Shown here in pieces: positions 8,525-17,984 of a DNA stretch of 64,000 nucleotides; the first letter of the stretch is position 1, and every line of letters begins with the position of its first letter. The DNA comes from JBEKTW01 sp963727845. GTDB taxonomy: Bacteria > Bacteroidota > Ignavibacteria > UBA10030 > SZUA-254. The stretch covers positions 737,579 through 801,578 of the forward strand of contig CAVSHI010000001.1 of assembly GCA_963727845.1 (NCBI GenBank), in the 5' to 3' direction. The notes below the pieces were generated by a model that did not search any database, was not told the origin of the DNA, and saw nothing but the letters and a program-made list of their open reading frames with translations. Both the position numbers and the translations under genes were made by a program.

Positions 8525-9384
8525 ACTGCCCGATTACTTACGAGCTCATCGTTGGAGGTGGAAAATATTCACGACAAGGGCTGAGACTGCTATCACGTCG
8601 GCTTCAGAGTTTGCAGGACTTCGCTTATAGCGCTGAAGAGCAAAGGCGGGAGGCAGTTGCAAGAGCCGCAAAAATGTCGATTCAAGGTGTGCAGGCCAAA
8701 CTTAGCGGAAGACTTGATCTGAAGGAAAGTTCTTTCGTGATTGTGGACATTGGCGGTCACTATATTCTGAAGCCTCAGAGTCATATGTATTCTGAACTTC
8801 CTGAGAACGAGGACCTCACGATGCGTCTTGCCTCGCTGGTAGGTCTTGAAATTCCGCTACACGGATTGGTATATTCGAAAGACAATTCGCTGACATATTT
8901 CATCAAGCGGTTTGACCGGCTCGGGGAAAAGGACAAACTCGCCGTGGAAGATTTCGCTCAGCTCCTGGGGAGAACTCGCGATACGAAGTATGACTCCAGC
9001 ATGGAGCAGGTTGCCCAGGTCCTAGAACGATTCTGCACTTTTCCGGTACTGGAGAAAACAAAGCTCTTCAAACTGACTCTTGTGAATTTCCTCACCGGCA
9101 ATGAAGATATGCACCTAAAGAATTTTTCTCTCATTCGCAGAGAGGGCAAGATCGAACTTTCGCCTGCATATGATCTTATTAATACAAGCATCGCCTTGAA
9201 AAATCCCACGGAGGAATTAGCGCTACCCTTACAGGGGAAAAAGAGAAATCTCACTCGGAAATCATTTCTTGATTATTTTGCCCTCAAACGTCTCTCAATC
9301 AATTCAAGAGTAGTCGACCAGGTGTTGGAGGAGATAGGTCAAAAACTTGCGTCTGGGACGACCTCATTGGTCGTAGTTTCTTGA
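8521..9384 (+). CDS. hipT: HipT-like serine/threonine kinase toxin (HipA C-terminal type)
   Basis: A 287-residue HipA-family kinase lacking the N-terminal subdomain. Visible motifs: the glycine-rich loop region MSIQGVQAKLSG (about 52-63), probable ATP-binding lysine K84 in YILKPQ, the catalytic loop GNEDMHLKN with D196, and the metal-binding AYDL with D218. Family members phosphorylate aminoacyl-tRNA synthetases and stop growth; the substrate here cannot be read from sequence. The ATG overlaps the hipS stop (ATGA). With the separate HipS gene upstream this is the B-S-T layout rather than two-gene hipBA. The catalytic residues appear intact. 9385-9670 downstream holds nothing recognisable. Confidence 0.82.
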   Translation: MNCPITYELIVGGGKYSRQGLRLLSRRLQSLQDFAYSAEEQRREAVARAAKMSIQGVQAKLSGRLDLKESSFVIVDIGGHYILKPQSHMYSELPENEDLTMRLASLVGLEIPLHGLVYSKDNSLTYFIKRFDRLGEKDKLAVEDFAQLLGRTRDTKYDSSMEQVAQVLERFCTFPVLEKTKLFKLTLVNFLTGNEDMHLKNFSLIRREGKIELSPAYDLINTSIALKNPTEELALPLQGKKRNLTRKSFLDYFALKRLSINSRVVDQVLEEIGQKLASGTTSLVVVS

Positions 9385-9670
9385 CAGACGCGTCCAAGAA
9401 GGCTTACCGGGGAATCGTATCTCATCGTAGGGGAGTGCTTCAATTATAGAAGTTCTCTCATAAACACGGTTTGACAAAAGCCGGCTCAGTGTTGCAAAGT
9501 GACTGAAAATCAGGAATGGCACAGCGGCCACATTTCAGCCTTCCGGCCCAATCTGGAGGGCATTTTCTTCGATCGAACCGTAGCTGCTCACAGTATTGCC
9601 AACACTCCTTGTCAGGATGACGGCCTGCGCCGGGGGCAAACCTGGGCAAAAATCTGCCCCCGTTTTTTCT

Positions 9671-12600
9671 TCAATTCTGCTGATCGGCCGGCAGCACAGA
9701 CCGGAAGTTGTACTCGCCCGACACTGCCTCAAAGACGGCATACCCTTTCTCCCGGCGCAGGAACTGTAACCCCTTCGCCTTCCGGGCGTCAATTCCTCCT
9801 TCCGTAATTTTTCCGGTGTCACTCGACGGCACGTACACGGTTGCCAGCGTGTTTGCCGGCACGAGGACGTTCCATGTGAACTTGTCTTTTTCCCTCTTCC
9901 AGCGGCTGGAAATGAGACCGTACGGCGATTTGTGCGTCGCGTTCACGAACGTGAGGTCTCCGGTCAATACGGGCTCCAGGACGAGGTGCTTGAAACCGGG
10001 CAAGGCCGGATCCGGCCTGATGCCCGCGAGGTCTTCGTAGAGCCAGATGACAAGGTCGCCGACGAGCATCACGTGGTTGCCCGAGTTCATTGCGGGATCT
10101 GCGCTGTCGCCGTTCCAGAGCTCCCATATCGTGGTGGCTCCTCTCTCCGCCATGTACCCCCAGCTCGGATAGGTCGTGTTCGTGGCGAACGTATAGGCAA
10201 TGTCGGGTCTTCCGAAATCAGTGAGCGCCCGGTTCAGAAACTGTCCGCCGATGAGCCCGGTGCCCACATGGTTCTTGGTGACGTTCGTGATATTGTTCAC
10301 GAGGTGATCGAAAACTCTTTGCCGCTCTTCCGCGGGAACCATCCCGAAGGCAAGGGGAAGGACGCAGGAAGTTTGGGTTCCGTTGTCGTACTGCCCCTTC
10401 TCTTTGTTGTAGTAATGCCTGTTAAAGGCGATCTTCGAGACCGTCCGCCGTCGCGTCGAAGCGCCGCGCGTCCGCGGGCTTCCGCAGCAACGAGGCGTAG
10501 CGAGACATCAGCCGGAGATCATGGTAGAAATAGCTCGTGGCTAGAACCCCACCTGCGGTCCTGCGAGTGGAGTCGTTTGAGTGAATCAGTTTCAGGTCTT
10601 CCGGAGGCACGCACCAGTCTCCGTAATCGTCCCGCGTTATGATGCTGTCCGTGATATACTTGCTCATGTGATCGATCCACCTGACCATGGCTGGATAGTG
10701 ACGGACAATAAGAGCGCTATCCGCATACTGATCAAGAAGGGCGCCGGGGATGATGACGGCGCTGCTTGGCCAGGTCACATTGTCATTGTAGAGCGGCCAG
10801 TATGAGGGGCACACGTCGCTGATGCTGCCGCTGTCAGCCTGGGCATCTGCCATGTCCTGGATCCATTTTGAGTAGTGCGATGCGACGTTGAACAGATAGG
10901 TCTCGCCCTTGGCCTCGGAGGAACGGTCCCCGAGCCAGCCCTGCCGCTCGTCGCGCTGCGGGCAATCCGTGGATATGCTCCGGTAGTTGCCGCGCACGCC
11001 CCATACGATATTCTTATAGGTGCGGTTGATCACGGGGTTGGAGCAGTTGAACTCGCCGGCCGTTTCAACGTCGTCATTCACGACGCGGCCATCAATCAAG
11101 GAGAGGTCGGGCCGGCCGGGATACCCTTCCAGAGCGACAAACCGGAATCCATGGTAGGTGAATCGGGGTTCATAGGTTTCGTTTCCGCCGCCTTTGAGGA
11201 TATACGTGTCGGTCGCCGTCGCGCCGCGGAGGTTTTCGGTGTAGAGCATTCCGTCCGGTCCAAGGGTTTCCGCATGCCGCAGGGTGATCTTCGTTCCGCG
11301 TGGCCCCGCGACATGCAGCCGGCACCAGCCCACCATATTTTGTCCCATGTCGAAGATGAACATGCCGGGCTTCGGTTCAGTTACCGCGATGGGTTTGAGA
11401 GTTCCCGTTACGCGTATGGGGACGGACATGTGGGAATGCAGTGCGCCCTCAGGATTATGAACGACCTGAACCTGCTCCCACTGGGAATCGTCGTAACCTG
11501 TCTGCGACCACCCGGCGAGTTCCTTCCGCGCATCGTACTCCTCGCCGTCGTACTCGTTGTTTGCAAGGATCGGGCCTTCCGTCGTCAGTTTCCAGGAATC
11601 GTCGCTCACAATCTCCCGGGAAGTCCCGTCGGCATAATCGAGATGGAGCTGGAGGAGAAGCTTGGGGTATCCGTAGGTCTGCGTTGAGGTGGGCTGCCTG
11701 AGCCGCGGGGCGAAGAACCGGCCATTGCCTAGAACAACGCCGACCGCGTTAGCCCCATTCAGAATTGCCGAGGTGACGTCGTACGTCACATAATACACAC
11801 GTTTTGGATATTCGCTCAATGCCGGTGAAAGTACGTGATCGCCGATTCTTTTGCCGTTAATATAGAGCTCGGAAAGGCCCAGGCCGCAGATGTACGCGGT
11901 CGCCCTCCGCAAAGGTTTTTCCGCCGTGAATTCCTTGCGGATCCAGCGCGCCGGCAGCCGCCGGTCTGAAGCGCTGTACATCTCGCCCCAGGGCTGCATT
12001 CCAACGGGGCCGGTTACCTTCGCAGCGACCCACCCTGTGTCGCTGAACTCCGACAACTGCCAGCCCGTGATCTCGCGGTTTGTCGTTTTCCACAGGCTGT
12101 CTGTCAGGACGACAATTGAAGACCCATCGGTGAATGTTACGTCCAGCCGTCCGACAAGTCCGGCCGGGTTGGGTTTCGTTCCGGCGTTATGCACTGAGGC
12201 GGCGAGAAGGTTGGTTCCCGCACGGAGAACGGTTGTCATATCGATGTCCGGCACCGACATGAAATCGTCATTGGTCAAGAGCAGTTTGCCGTTCACAAAA
12301 ATTGCGGACGAGTCGTCCCCTGTGATATGAAAGTGCGCCTCTTTGATTGTCTTTCCATCAGGCAGTTGTAGCGTGCGCCTGAAATAGCGTGTTTCGGTGG
12401 GGACCGCCTTCTTGGGATCACCCTCGGGGTACCAGACCCACTGCGTTCCTGTCAGATGATATGTTTTATCGATTTCATCCCGGCCGATCCATTGTGCCTG
12501 CCAGTCAGCCGGATGCAGCAAGCCCATCGTCCATTTTGCCATTGCACTCCAGGTGGATGCTTTGCCGTCCTTATTCCAGATGCGTACCTTCCAGAAGCAC

Positions 12601-12947
12601 TGCATGTGCGACGGAAGCGTCTTGCCGGCATACAGGACATGGATTGACTGGTCGGATCCAATCTTATTGCTGTTCCACAGATCGGCATGGCCGGCCTTCA
12701 GGAGAGCCTCCGTGCTCGCGACCATGATCTGGTAGGCCGTCTGCCGTTCGCCCCGGACGCGCGAGGTCATCACCCAGCTTAGACGCGGCTGAAGGACATC
12801 GATGCCGAGGGGATTGCTCAGAAACTCGCACCGCAAATCGGCGGGCTGCTGAGGTGAAGAAGGCGCGGGGTAGCGAAGAAGCGCGATCAGGACACATGAT
12901 ACGAAATACCTGATGAAAATCGTTTTTTGATGAGGCGTATGAACCAT
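9671..12947 (-). pseudogene. GH78 alpha-L-rhamnosidase, interrupted by a frameshift
   Basis: Two frames together make one GH78 enzyme of about 1090 residues. The upstream frame starts at ATG 12947 (GGAGG nearby, Sec signal peptide) and covers the N-terminal sandwich domains, a carbohydrate-binding-like insert and the catalytic core with DCPQRDERQGWLGD. It stops at 10422. The protein continues in another frame (AFNRHYYNKEKGQYDNGTQ) through TTIWELWNGD to the C-terminal beta-sandwich ending at 9671. The switch is at about 10430-10440 and equals one extra base. Acidic residues used for catalysis in GH78 lie on both sides, so neither half should work alone. It could be a real mutation, a sequencing error or, less likely, recoding. 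Confidence 0.85.
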
Positions 12948-13265
12948 GGCGATCCTCCGATCCTCGAATGTGAACGATTCTTTTGACAATTGAAAGAAGC
13001 CACTACAAAATAAGAAAAGATCATACCGGAACAAATTCGTCGTGACTCGCACAAGAAGACGTACACGGCACCAATAAACTCGTGGATTGCAGAAGAAGAT
13101 ACTGAAGGTGATAGAGGTGATGGTGGGCTGAAATGAAAAAGGCCAACGCTCCGGTCATTATCTTTTAATCGGCGCGTAAGTTGCGTTTGGTGCACATATT
13201 GACCGCAAAAAGGTAGAATATTCCGTTTTTGGTAGAAATTGCGAAAGAATTTTCTTTTGGACCGC

Positions 13266-13296
13266 TTGATTTTCTTGTAGACATTTATTACGTTCC
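13266..13296 (+). promoter_or_regulatory. Bacteroidota-type promoter of the 13474 gene
   Basis: TTG at 13266-13268, exactly 20 bases, then TACGTTCC at 13289-13296 (TAnnTT plus two mismatches). It lies about 180 bp upstream of the secreted-protein gene and directly upstream of a terminator-like hairpin. 12948-13265, before it, holds only the upstream region of the GH78 gene. Confidence 0.45.
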
Positions 13297-13371
13297 ATCG
13301 TAGTTTGTGGAAGGCATAATGTAGGCTGGGGTTATTAGGATGCTTATCGTTGAAGCTTCAAGTCGTTTGAA

Positions 13372-13411
13372 AACCCGTGTTGTCCCGGTTGAGGGGATAG
13401 TGCGGGTTTTT
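13372..13411 (+). promoter_or_regulatory. Bulged terminator-like hairpin in the leader of the 13474 gene
   Basis: Outer stem AACCCG (13372-13377) with CGGGTT (13403-13408), an internal loop, then inner stem TCCC/GGGA and a short T-run. Its place between promoter and coding region suggests an attenuator or the end of a small RNA. Relatives lie at 18045, 52924 and 55992. Confidence 0.5.
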
Positions 13412-13473
13412 GGCTTTATAGATTATGCAATGAATAAAATCCATCATCAGGAACATTTTGAAAGGATGAACCC

Positions 13474-14265
13474 ATGAAATACGTTGTTGCAGTTGTGGTA
13501 ATGATGCTATCTAATTCGTTGCTGTTGGCACAGCAATCGCCAGTATTAACATTTTTTCAGTTTCTAGAAACTCAAACAAGCGACACACACCTGGAGGAGA
13601 GAGTGGCTACTCTTTCACCCGTGGAGCTGCAACATGCAGCAAGGATGATCTATGAAGCAACTGAGAGTGATCCGATCGCTGTTATAAAGCACACTGTAGA
13701 GAGTCATCGAGCATTTGATTCCGCATACGCCAGAAATAAATCCGCAAAAAGATTCGGGAGGAAGATTGGGGCGGTCAAGCAAATGTACCTAGACAGGATT
13801 GATACGATACTCTCGAAAAGGGTTTATGCCCTGACGAGCATACCATACTTCCTCAAAGTTGCCATCAAATCCCAGAAGACTATTCAATATAAATCTCCCG
13901 GGTCGACATTTTCCGCTCCGAGAAATACTCTCCTCGCAACAGTTCTCAATGTTTATAAGGGAGGGAACCGATTCTCACCTTATGATAGCTTGGTGTGTTA
14001 TTTCGACCCCAATTGGATCTGGGGCGCACCATATTTTCAGAATGGAGACACCTGCCTTGTGGCCCTAGACCCGAGATTGGTACCACCAGACAATAAAGAA
14101 TGGCTGGCAGTTGTTACATATCTCGACCTTAGTTATGGCTATTATGTGATTCGAAATAGTATTCTTCACGATCAGTACAACACATTTGGTTATGGCACAG
14201 AGATCCCATGGAAAGATTTCAGGGATAGTATCCTTTCACAGATCAAGAATATCAAATCATGGTAA
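13474..14265 (+). CDS. Secreted protein of unknown function
   Basis: A 263-residue protein with a Sec signal peptide (cleavage near AQQ, residues 18-20). The rest shows no family I recognise. It has a helical stretch with ELQHAARMIYEATES near residue 50 and a lysine/arginine-rich segment at about 90-105. A beta-like C-terminal part contains VCYFDPNWIWGAPYF and NGDTCLVALDPR. AAGGA lies about 8 nt before the ATG. There is no sorting domain. The IS-linked remnant begins immediately downstream, and a start codon with GGAGG at 14276 suggests the two genes once formed an operon. The leader has a promoter and a terminator-like hairpin. Confidence 0.7.
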   Translation: MKYVVAVVVMMLSNSLLLAQQSPVLTFFQFLETQTSDTHLEERVATLSPVELQHAARMIYEATESDPIAVIKHTVESHRAFDSAYARNKSAKRFGRKIGAVKQMYLDRIDTILSKRVYALTSIPYFLKVAIKSQKTIQYKSPGSTFSAPRNTLLATVLNVYKGGNRFSPYDSLVCYFDPNWIWGAPYFQNGDTCLVALDPRLVPPDNKEWLAVVTYLDLSYGYYVIRNSILHDQYNTFGYGTEIPWKDFRDSILSQIKNIKSW

Positions 14266-14293
14266 TGGAGGCCTTATGACCAAGATCATTACA

Positions 14294-15732
14294 GGGGCTT
14301 GTCCCGTTCATAGTTGAAATTCCAATGGCGATACTTTCCGAGGATTGGTTATTTACGCAACTTTCTTGTTAGATTCAAGTTTCTTTCTGTACTCCAGTTC
14401 AAGAGCATTCACCAGCACTGCCATCGATTTGCACCCACGTACCTTCCGGAACTTCTTCTCTGCTTCAAGCAATGCCGTCGCAATCCATCGGTGCTTTTGA
14501 TCTGAATTCATCCACCGTTTAACATTCCGCATCACGTTTCGTCCGCGTGAAAATGCAGACTCAATGAGATTGGTTGATGAGAAGGATGTGCGAAGCAAGG
14601 CCGGTATCTCTAGCCGATGAAGCGTCAACGTCTCTTCCAGTCCTTCTCGAAGACTCCCGGCTGCATCCGGGTTCAAGCGCTCCAGTTCACGTCCTATCGA
14701 TTCCAGTGCTGCTTTGGCGTCATCATGCGATGTCATCTTGTATGCTGCGAGCATCTTCCGATCATACTCCGCATGGTACTTCTGCGGAAGGTGTTGCTTG
14801 ACATTTCTTCGCTTGTGAACCTGGCAACGCTGAACACTCGCTCTGGTCCCGAAGAACCGTTCCACTGCTGAGCGTAGTGCCTTCGATCCGTCCACCACGA
14901 TTAACACTGGGACGTTTGTCTTGAGCCCTCGTTTCACCATGTCTTCAAACAACGTCACACACACATCGGCATTCTCGGTCGAACCTTCCCGAAAGCCCAG
15001 AATAACCTTCTTTCCCGTCGTTTCTACCCCAAGAGCCACAATATGCACACTATCGCCAAGGTGTATTCCATCGATGATTAACGCACAAAGATCCAACGCA
15101 GACAGATCGCGCTCGCAGAGTTCTTTCAGCTGCTTGCTTGTCGCATCGACCATCTCACGACTGACAACCGATTTTGAAATGCCGTATCCCTCCCGTATCG
15201 TTTCTATCGCCTGGGGATAGTTCCGGCAACTCAAACCAGACACCAATCGCTGAAATACTGCCTGCGTTCGTTGGCCAGCATCCTGGAACCGTTCGTAACT
15301 CGACAACTGCACTTCTTTGCCATCCTTGCTTCTCAAACGTGGACGATGTATCGGCGCTTTTTGTCCACCAACAATCACGTACCCCTTCTGCTTTCCCCAC
15401 CGATCCACCGCTGTCGCTCGGTCGTAACGTTTCCCGGCAAGATAATCACGTTCCTGTTCCATGATCCCGGTCATGATCAGAACACCTGCACTTGTCGTCA
15501 GTGCTTGGAGTTCCAATCCTAGCTCCTCAACCAGCCGCTCCACGTCGAAGCCTCCTTCGGGTGGTTTACCAAATACCAACTTGACTTGTTGCCTATTATT
15601 CTGTACTTTTGCCTTTGTCATGGCGATGACTCCTTTCTGAGGTTGATGATTGTGAAGAGATTATTTTCCTCAGAATAAGCATCGCCATGATGATTTTCAA
15701 ACCCGAATTTCAACTAACTTTGGGACATCCCC
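14294..15732 (-). mobile_element. IS256-family insertion sequence
   Basis: Imperfect terminal inverted repeats of about 28 bp frame the element: 14294-14322 (starts GGGGCTTGTCCC, ends TAGTTGAAATTC) and 15705-15732 (reverse complement starts GGGGATGTCCC, ends TAGTTGAAATTC). The single transposase gene lies between them. The bases outside the ends (TCATTACA left, GAAATCGC right) differ, so the 8-bp target duplication usual for this family is absent. An adjacent deletion or recombination would explain this. Confidence 0.9.
14353..15621 (-). CDS. IS256-family (mutator-type) transposase
   Basis: A 422-residue transposase, the usual length for the family. The DDE residues are D184 (LIIDGIHLGD), D244 (LIVVDGSKAL) and E354 (SSTNLIESAFS), with the family signature CQVHKRRN at 266-273. 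AGGAG lies about 9 nt before the ATG. The frame is intact with both terminal repeats present, so the element may still be active. The gene runs opposite to both neighbouring genes. Confidence 0.95.
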   Translation of the reverse strand: MTKAKVQNNRQQVKLVFGKPPEGGFDVERLVEELGLELQALTTSAGVLIMTGIMEQERDYLAGKRYDRATAVDRWGKQKGYVIVGGQKAPIHRPRLRSKDGKEVQLSSYERFQDAGQRTQAVFQRLVSGLSCRNYPQAIETIREGYGISKSVVSREMVDATSKQLKELCERDLSALDLCALIIDGIHLGDSVHIVALGVETTGKKVILGFREGSTENADVCVTLFEDMVKRGLKTNVPVLIVVDGSKALRSAVERFFGTRASVQRCQVHKRRNVKQHLPQKYHAEYDRKMLAAYKMTSHDDAKAALESIGRELERLNPDAAGSLREGLEETLTLHRLEIPALLRTSFSSTNLIESAFSRGRNVMRNVKRWMNSDQKHRWIATALLEAEKKFRKVRGCKSMAVLVNALELEYRKKLESNKKVA

Positions 15733-15879
15733 GAAATCGCGACTCTGGTTGATGGTGTTCAGGCTACTGGCTATAAGACTGCTCAATTCGATGGCAGCAA
15801 CCTACCAAGCGGCGTGTACTTATGCCATCTGCAGGCAGGAAATTTTTCCGCCGTGAAGAAGATGCTGTTGATGAAGTAA
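15733..15879 (+). pseudogene. Remnant of a T9SS cargo gene (sorting-domain tail)
   Basis: Immediately outside the right IS end, 48 codons encode the last part of a T9SS type A sorting domain: EIATLVDGVQATGYK, then LPSGVYLCHLQAGNF and the basic end KKMLLMK. No start codon or signal peptide belongs to it. On the other side of the IS an ATG with GGAGG (14276) gives only MTKIIT before the left IS end. I infer that the IS inserted into a secreted-protein gene and that most of that gene was deleted. Confidence 0.75.
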
Positions 15880-15901
15880 CTCTCCGCACATAAAGGAAAT
15901 G

Positions 15902-15931
15902 AAGCCCGGCTATCGCTAGTCGGGCTTTTTT
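15902..15931 (+). terminator. Intrinsic terminator
   Basis: Stem AAGCCCG (15902-15908) with CGGGCTT (15921-15927), inner CTA/TAG pairs, then a T-run. It closes the transcript carrying the sorting-domain remnant. Confidence 0.8.
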
Positions 15932-16044
15932 ATCGCATCGTGTACATCATCGAACCAGCAACCACGAGCACCGACAACGACTGCCGGGGCTCCTAGACTA
16001 TTAAAAGAGCAACCCGTGCCGCTCAAATCCTGGTTGCATTGTGG

Positions 16045-16075
16045 TTGGACAAATGCAAACTTTTCCGTACCATTT
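16045..16075 (+). promoter_or_regulatory. Bacteroidota-type promoter of the fucosidase gene
   Basis: TTG at 16045-16047, 20 bases, TACCATTT at 16068-16075. The start codon is only 8 bases after the -7 box, which would make the mRNA leaderless or nearly so. Confidence 0.45.
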
Positions 16076-16083
16076 AATACCAT

Positions 16084-17838
16084 ATGACAAAACTTACGCG
16101 CTTTATCGCAATCTCCCTCTCTTTGTTTTTTGCAATCACCGTTGTCGATGCCCATTCGGACAATGGTCGCGGCAAAAACGATGAACGGATAACCCGCTGG
16201 CAGGACTATCGTTTCGGGATGTTCATTCACTGGGGACCGGTGAGCCTAAGAGGGACGGAAATCGGCTGGTCGCGCGGCGCCGAGGTTCCGATTGAAGAGT
16301 ACGACACACTCTACAGGCACTTCAATCCCACAAAATTCGATGCCGATCAATGGGTCTCGATTGCAAAAGCCGCCGGGATGAAGTACATCGTTCTCACAAG
16401 CAAGCACCACGACGGGTTCTGCCTATGGGATACAAAATTCACGGACTACAATATCATGAACACGCCTTTCAAGCGTGACGTCGTCAAAGAATTGGCGGCG
16501 GCGTGCAAACGGCAGGGAATCGCATTCGGGTTGTACTATTCCATTGCCGACTGGCATCACCCTGACTATCCCCTCGGAAGTCCCGGGGGCAAGTCCGAAA
16601 AACCGTACCCGAACATGGACGGATACAACGAATATCTGAAAAGCCAGCTCCATGAATTGACCAGAAACTATGGACCACTCTTAACATTCTGGTTCGACGG
16701 CGAATGGGAGCAACCATGGACAATGGAACGCGGTGCCGCTCTGTACAAATTTGTTCGCGATCTTCAGCCCGATATTCTTGTGAATAACCGCGTCAGCAAA
16801 GTCCGGGAAGGTATGTCCGGCACAATGTCCCAGGCGGAGAAGAACCCCGGAGACTATGACACGCCCGAGCAGCAGATCGGCCGCTTCACGAAAGACCGTC
16901 CTTGGGAAAGCTGCATCACGATCTGTGAACAATGGGCGTGGAAGCCAAACGACGACATGAAATCTCTCAAACGGTGTCTTCAAACACTCGTCCAATGCGC
17001 CGGCGGCGACGGCAATTTACTTCTGAACGTCGGTCCCATGCCAACCGGGGAAATCGAGCCGCGGCAAGCCTCCCGGCTCAAAGAGATTGGCGCGTGGTTG
17101 TCAAAATATGGCAGCACAATTTATGGGACACACGGCGGACCATTTAAGCCCGGGAACTGGGGTGCGAGCACATGGCGCGGCAACAAAATTTACCTCCACG
17201 TCTTTGCGATGCCCGGCAACGGCCTGGAGCTGCCATTGATTCAGAAAAAGATCGTCGGCATAAAAAGCCTGACGGGGGGAAAGGTGAAGCTTACGCAGAC
17301 AAAAGACCGGATCATCTTCTCGGTTTCTCATGCGAACCTTCAACCAATTTCGACTATCATAGAATTGACCCTCGACGGCAGCGCAGATGAAATCGATCCC
17401 CTCGAAGTTTCAAGCCGTGTCAGAGAAGAACGCGACGGCAGTCTTAGATGTACTGCTGCGGCAGCTGAGATTATTGGCAGTACGGCAAGGGTTCAAACGG
17501 TATGCGGAGAAATTTCTGACATAGGGTATTGGACTGACATGAACGACAGCGTCCGATGGGTTATTTCCGTGCCCAAGGCGGGGAAGTATGATGTTGTTGC
17601 GGTGGTCTCCTGTGATTCCAGTTCTGCGGGCAGCAAATTCTCCCTGCGGCTGGATGAACAGCAGTTGATCGCCGATGTGCCGATAACAAAGGGGTGGTGC
17701 GATTACAGGACTGTGAATGTCGGCAGGGTGACAATCAACAAAACTGCCGATAAGACATTGACAATTGTCCCGACAGCAAAACCGGGCGTTGCAGTGATGA
17801 ACCTGCGAGAAGTGGTACTCAAGCCATTGAAACGATGA
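16084..17838 (+). CDS. GH29 alpha-L-fucosidase
   Basis: A 584-residue secreted enzyme with a signal peptide at residues 1-22. The GH29 barrel is clear: WQDYRFGMFIHWGPVS near residue 40, YIVLTSKHHDGFCLWDT, and the nucleophile region LTFWFDGEW with the likely catalytic aspartate D205. A beta-sandwich domain follows, and the last about 130 residues look like a carbohydrate-binding-type domain (GYWTDMNDSVRWVISVPKAGKYDV). The enzyme hydrolyses alpha-L-fucosyl linkages. The barrel appears complete. It has no sorting domain, so it is probably periplasmic or released. Together with the rhamnosidase genes it suggests a deoxy-sugar-rich glycan substrate. Confidence 0.92.
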   Translation: MTKLTRFIAISLSLFFAITVVDAHSDNGRGKNDERITRWQDYRFGMFIHWGPVSLRGTEIGWSRGAEVPIEEYDTLYRHFNPTKFDADQWVSIAKAAGMKYIVLTSKHHDGFCLWDTKFTDYNIMNTPFKRDVVKELAAACKRQGIAFGLYYSIADWHHPDYPLGSPGGKSEKPYPNMDGYNEYLKSQLHELTRNYGPLLTFWFDGEWEQPWTMERGAALYKFVRDLQPDILVNNRVSKVREGMSGTMSQAEKNPGDYDTPEQQIGRFTKDRPWESCITICEQWAWKPNDDMKSLKRCLQTLVQCAGGDGNLLLNVGPMPTGEIEPRQASRLKEIGAWLSKYGSTIYGTHGGPFKPGNWGASTWRGNKIYLHVFAMPGNGLELPLIQKKIVGIKSLTGGKVKLTQTKDRIIFSVSHANLQPISTIIELTLDGSADEIDPLEVSSRVREERDGSLRCTAAAAEIIGSTARVQTVCGEISDIGYWTDMNDSVRWVISVPKAGKYDVVAVVSCDSSSAGSKFSLRLDEQQLIADVPITKGWCDYRTVNVGRVTINKTADKTLTIVPTAKPGVAVMNLREVVLKPLKR

Positions 17839-17941
17839 TCCCCCTAACGCGAGCCATTTCGTGTCTTTCGCAATGGATTCGTGAACCGTACCCATGGGCC
17901 AATCTGGTGAATTGGCCAATTCTCCTTTGGAAATCTCTTCC

Positions 17942-17972
17942 TTGACTCAAGTTCGTAAATTCGTTACCTTTC
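17942..17972 (+). promoter_or_regulatory. Bacteroidota-type promoter of a leader RNA
   Basis: TTG at 17942-17944, 20 bases, TACCTTTC at 17965-17972 (seven of eight consensus positions). The same promoter with the same spacing and similar flanks occurs at 52824. Confidence 0.6.
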
Positions 17973-17984
17973 TGTAACACCAAT

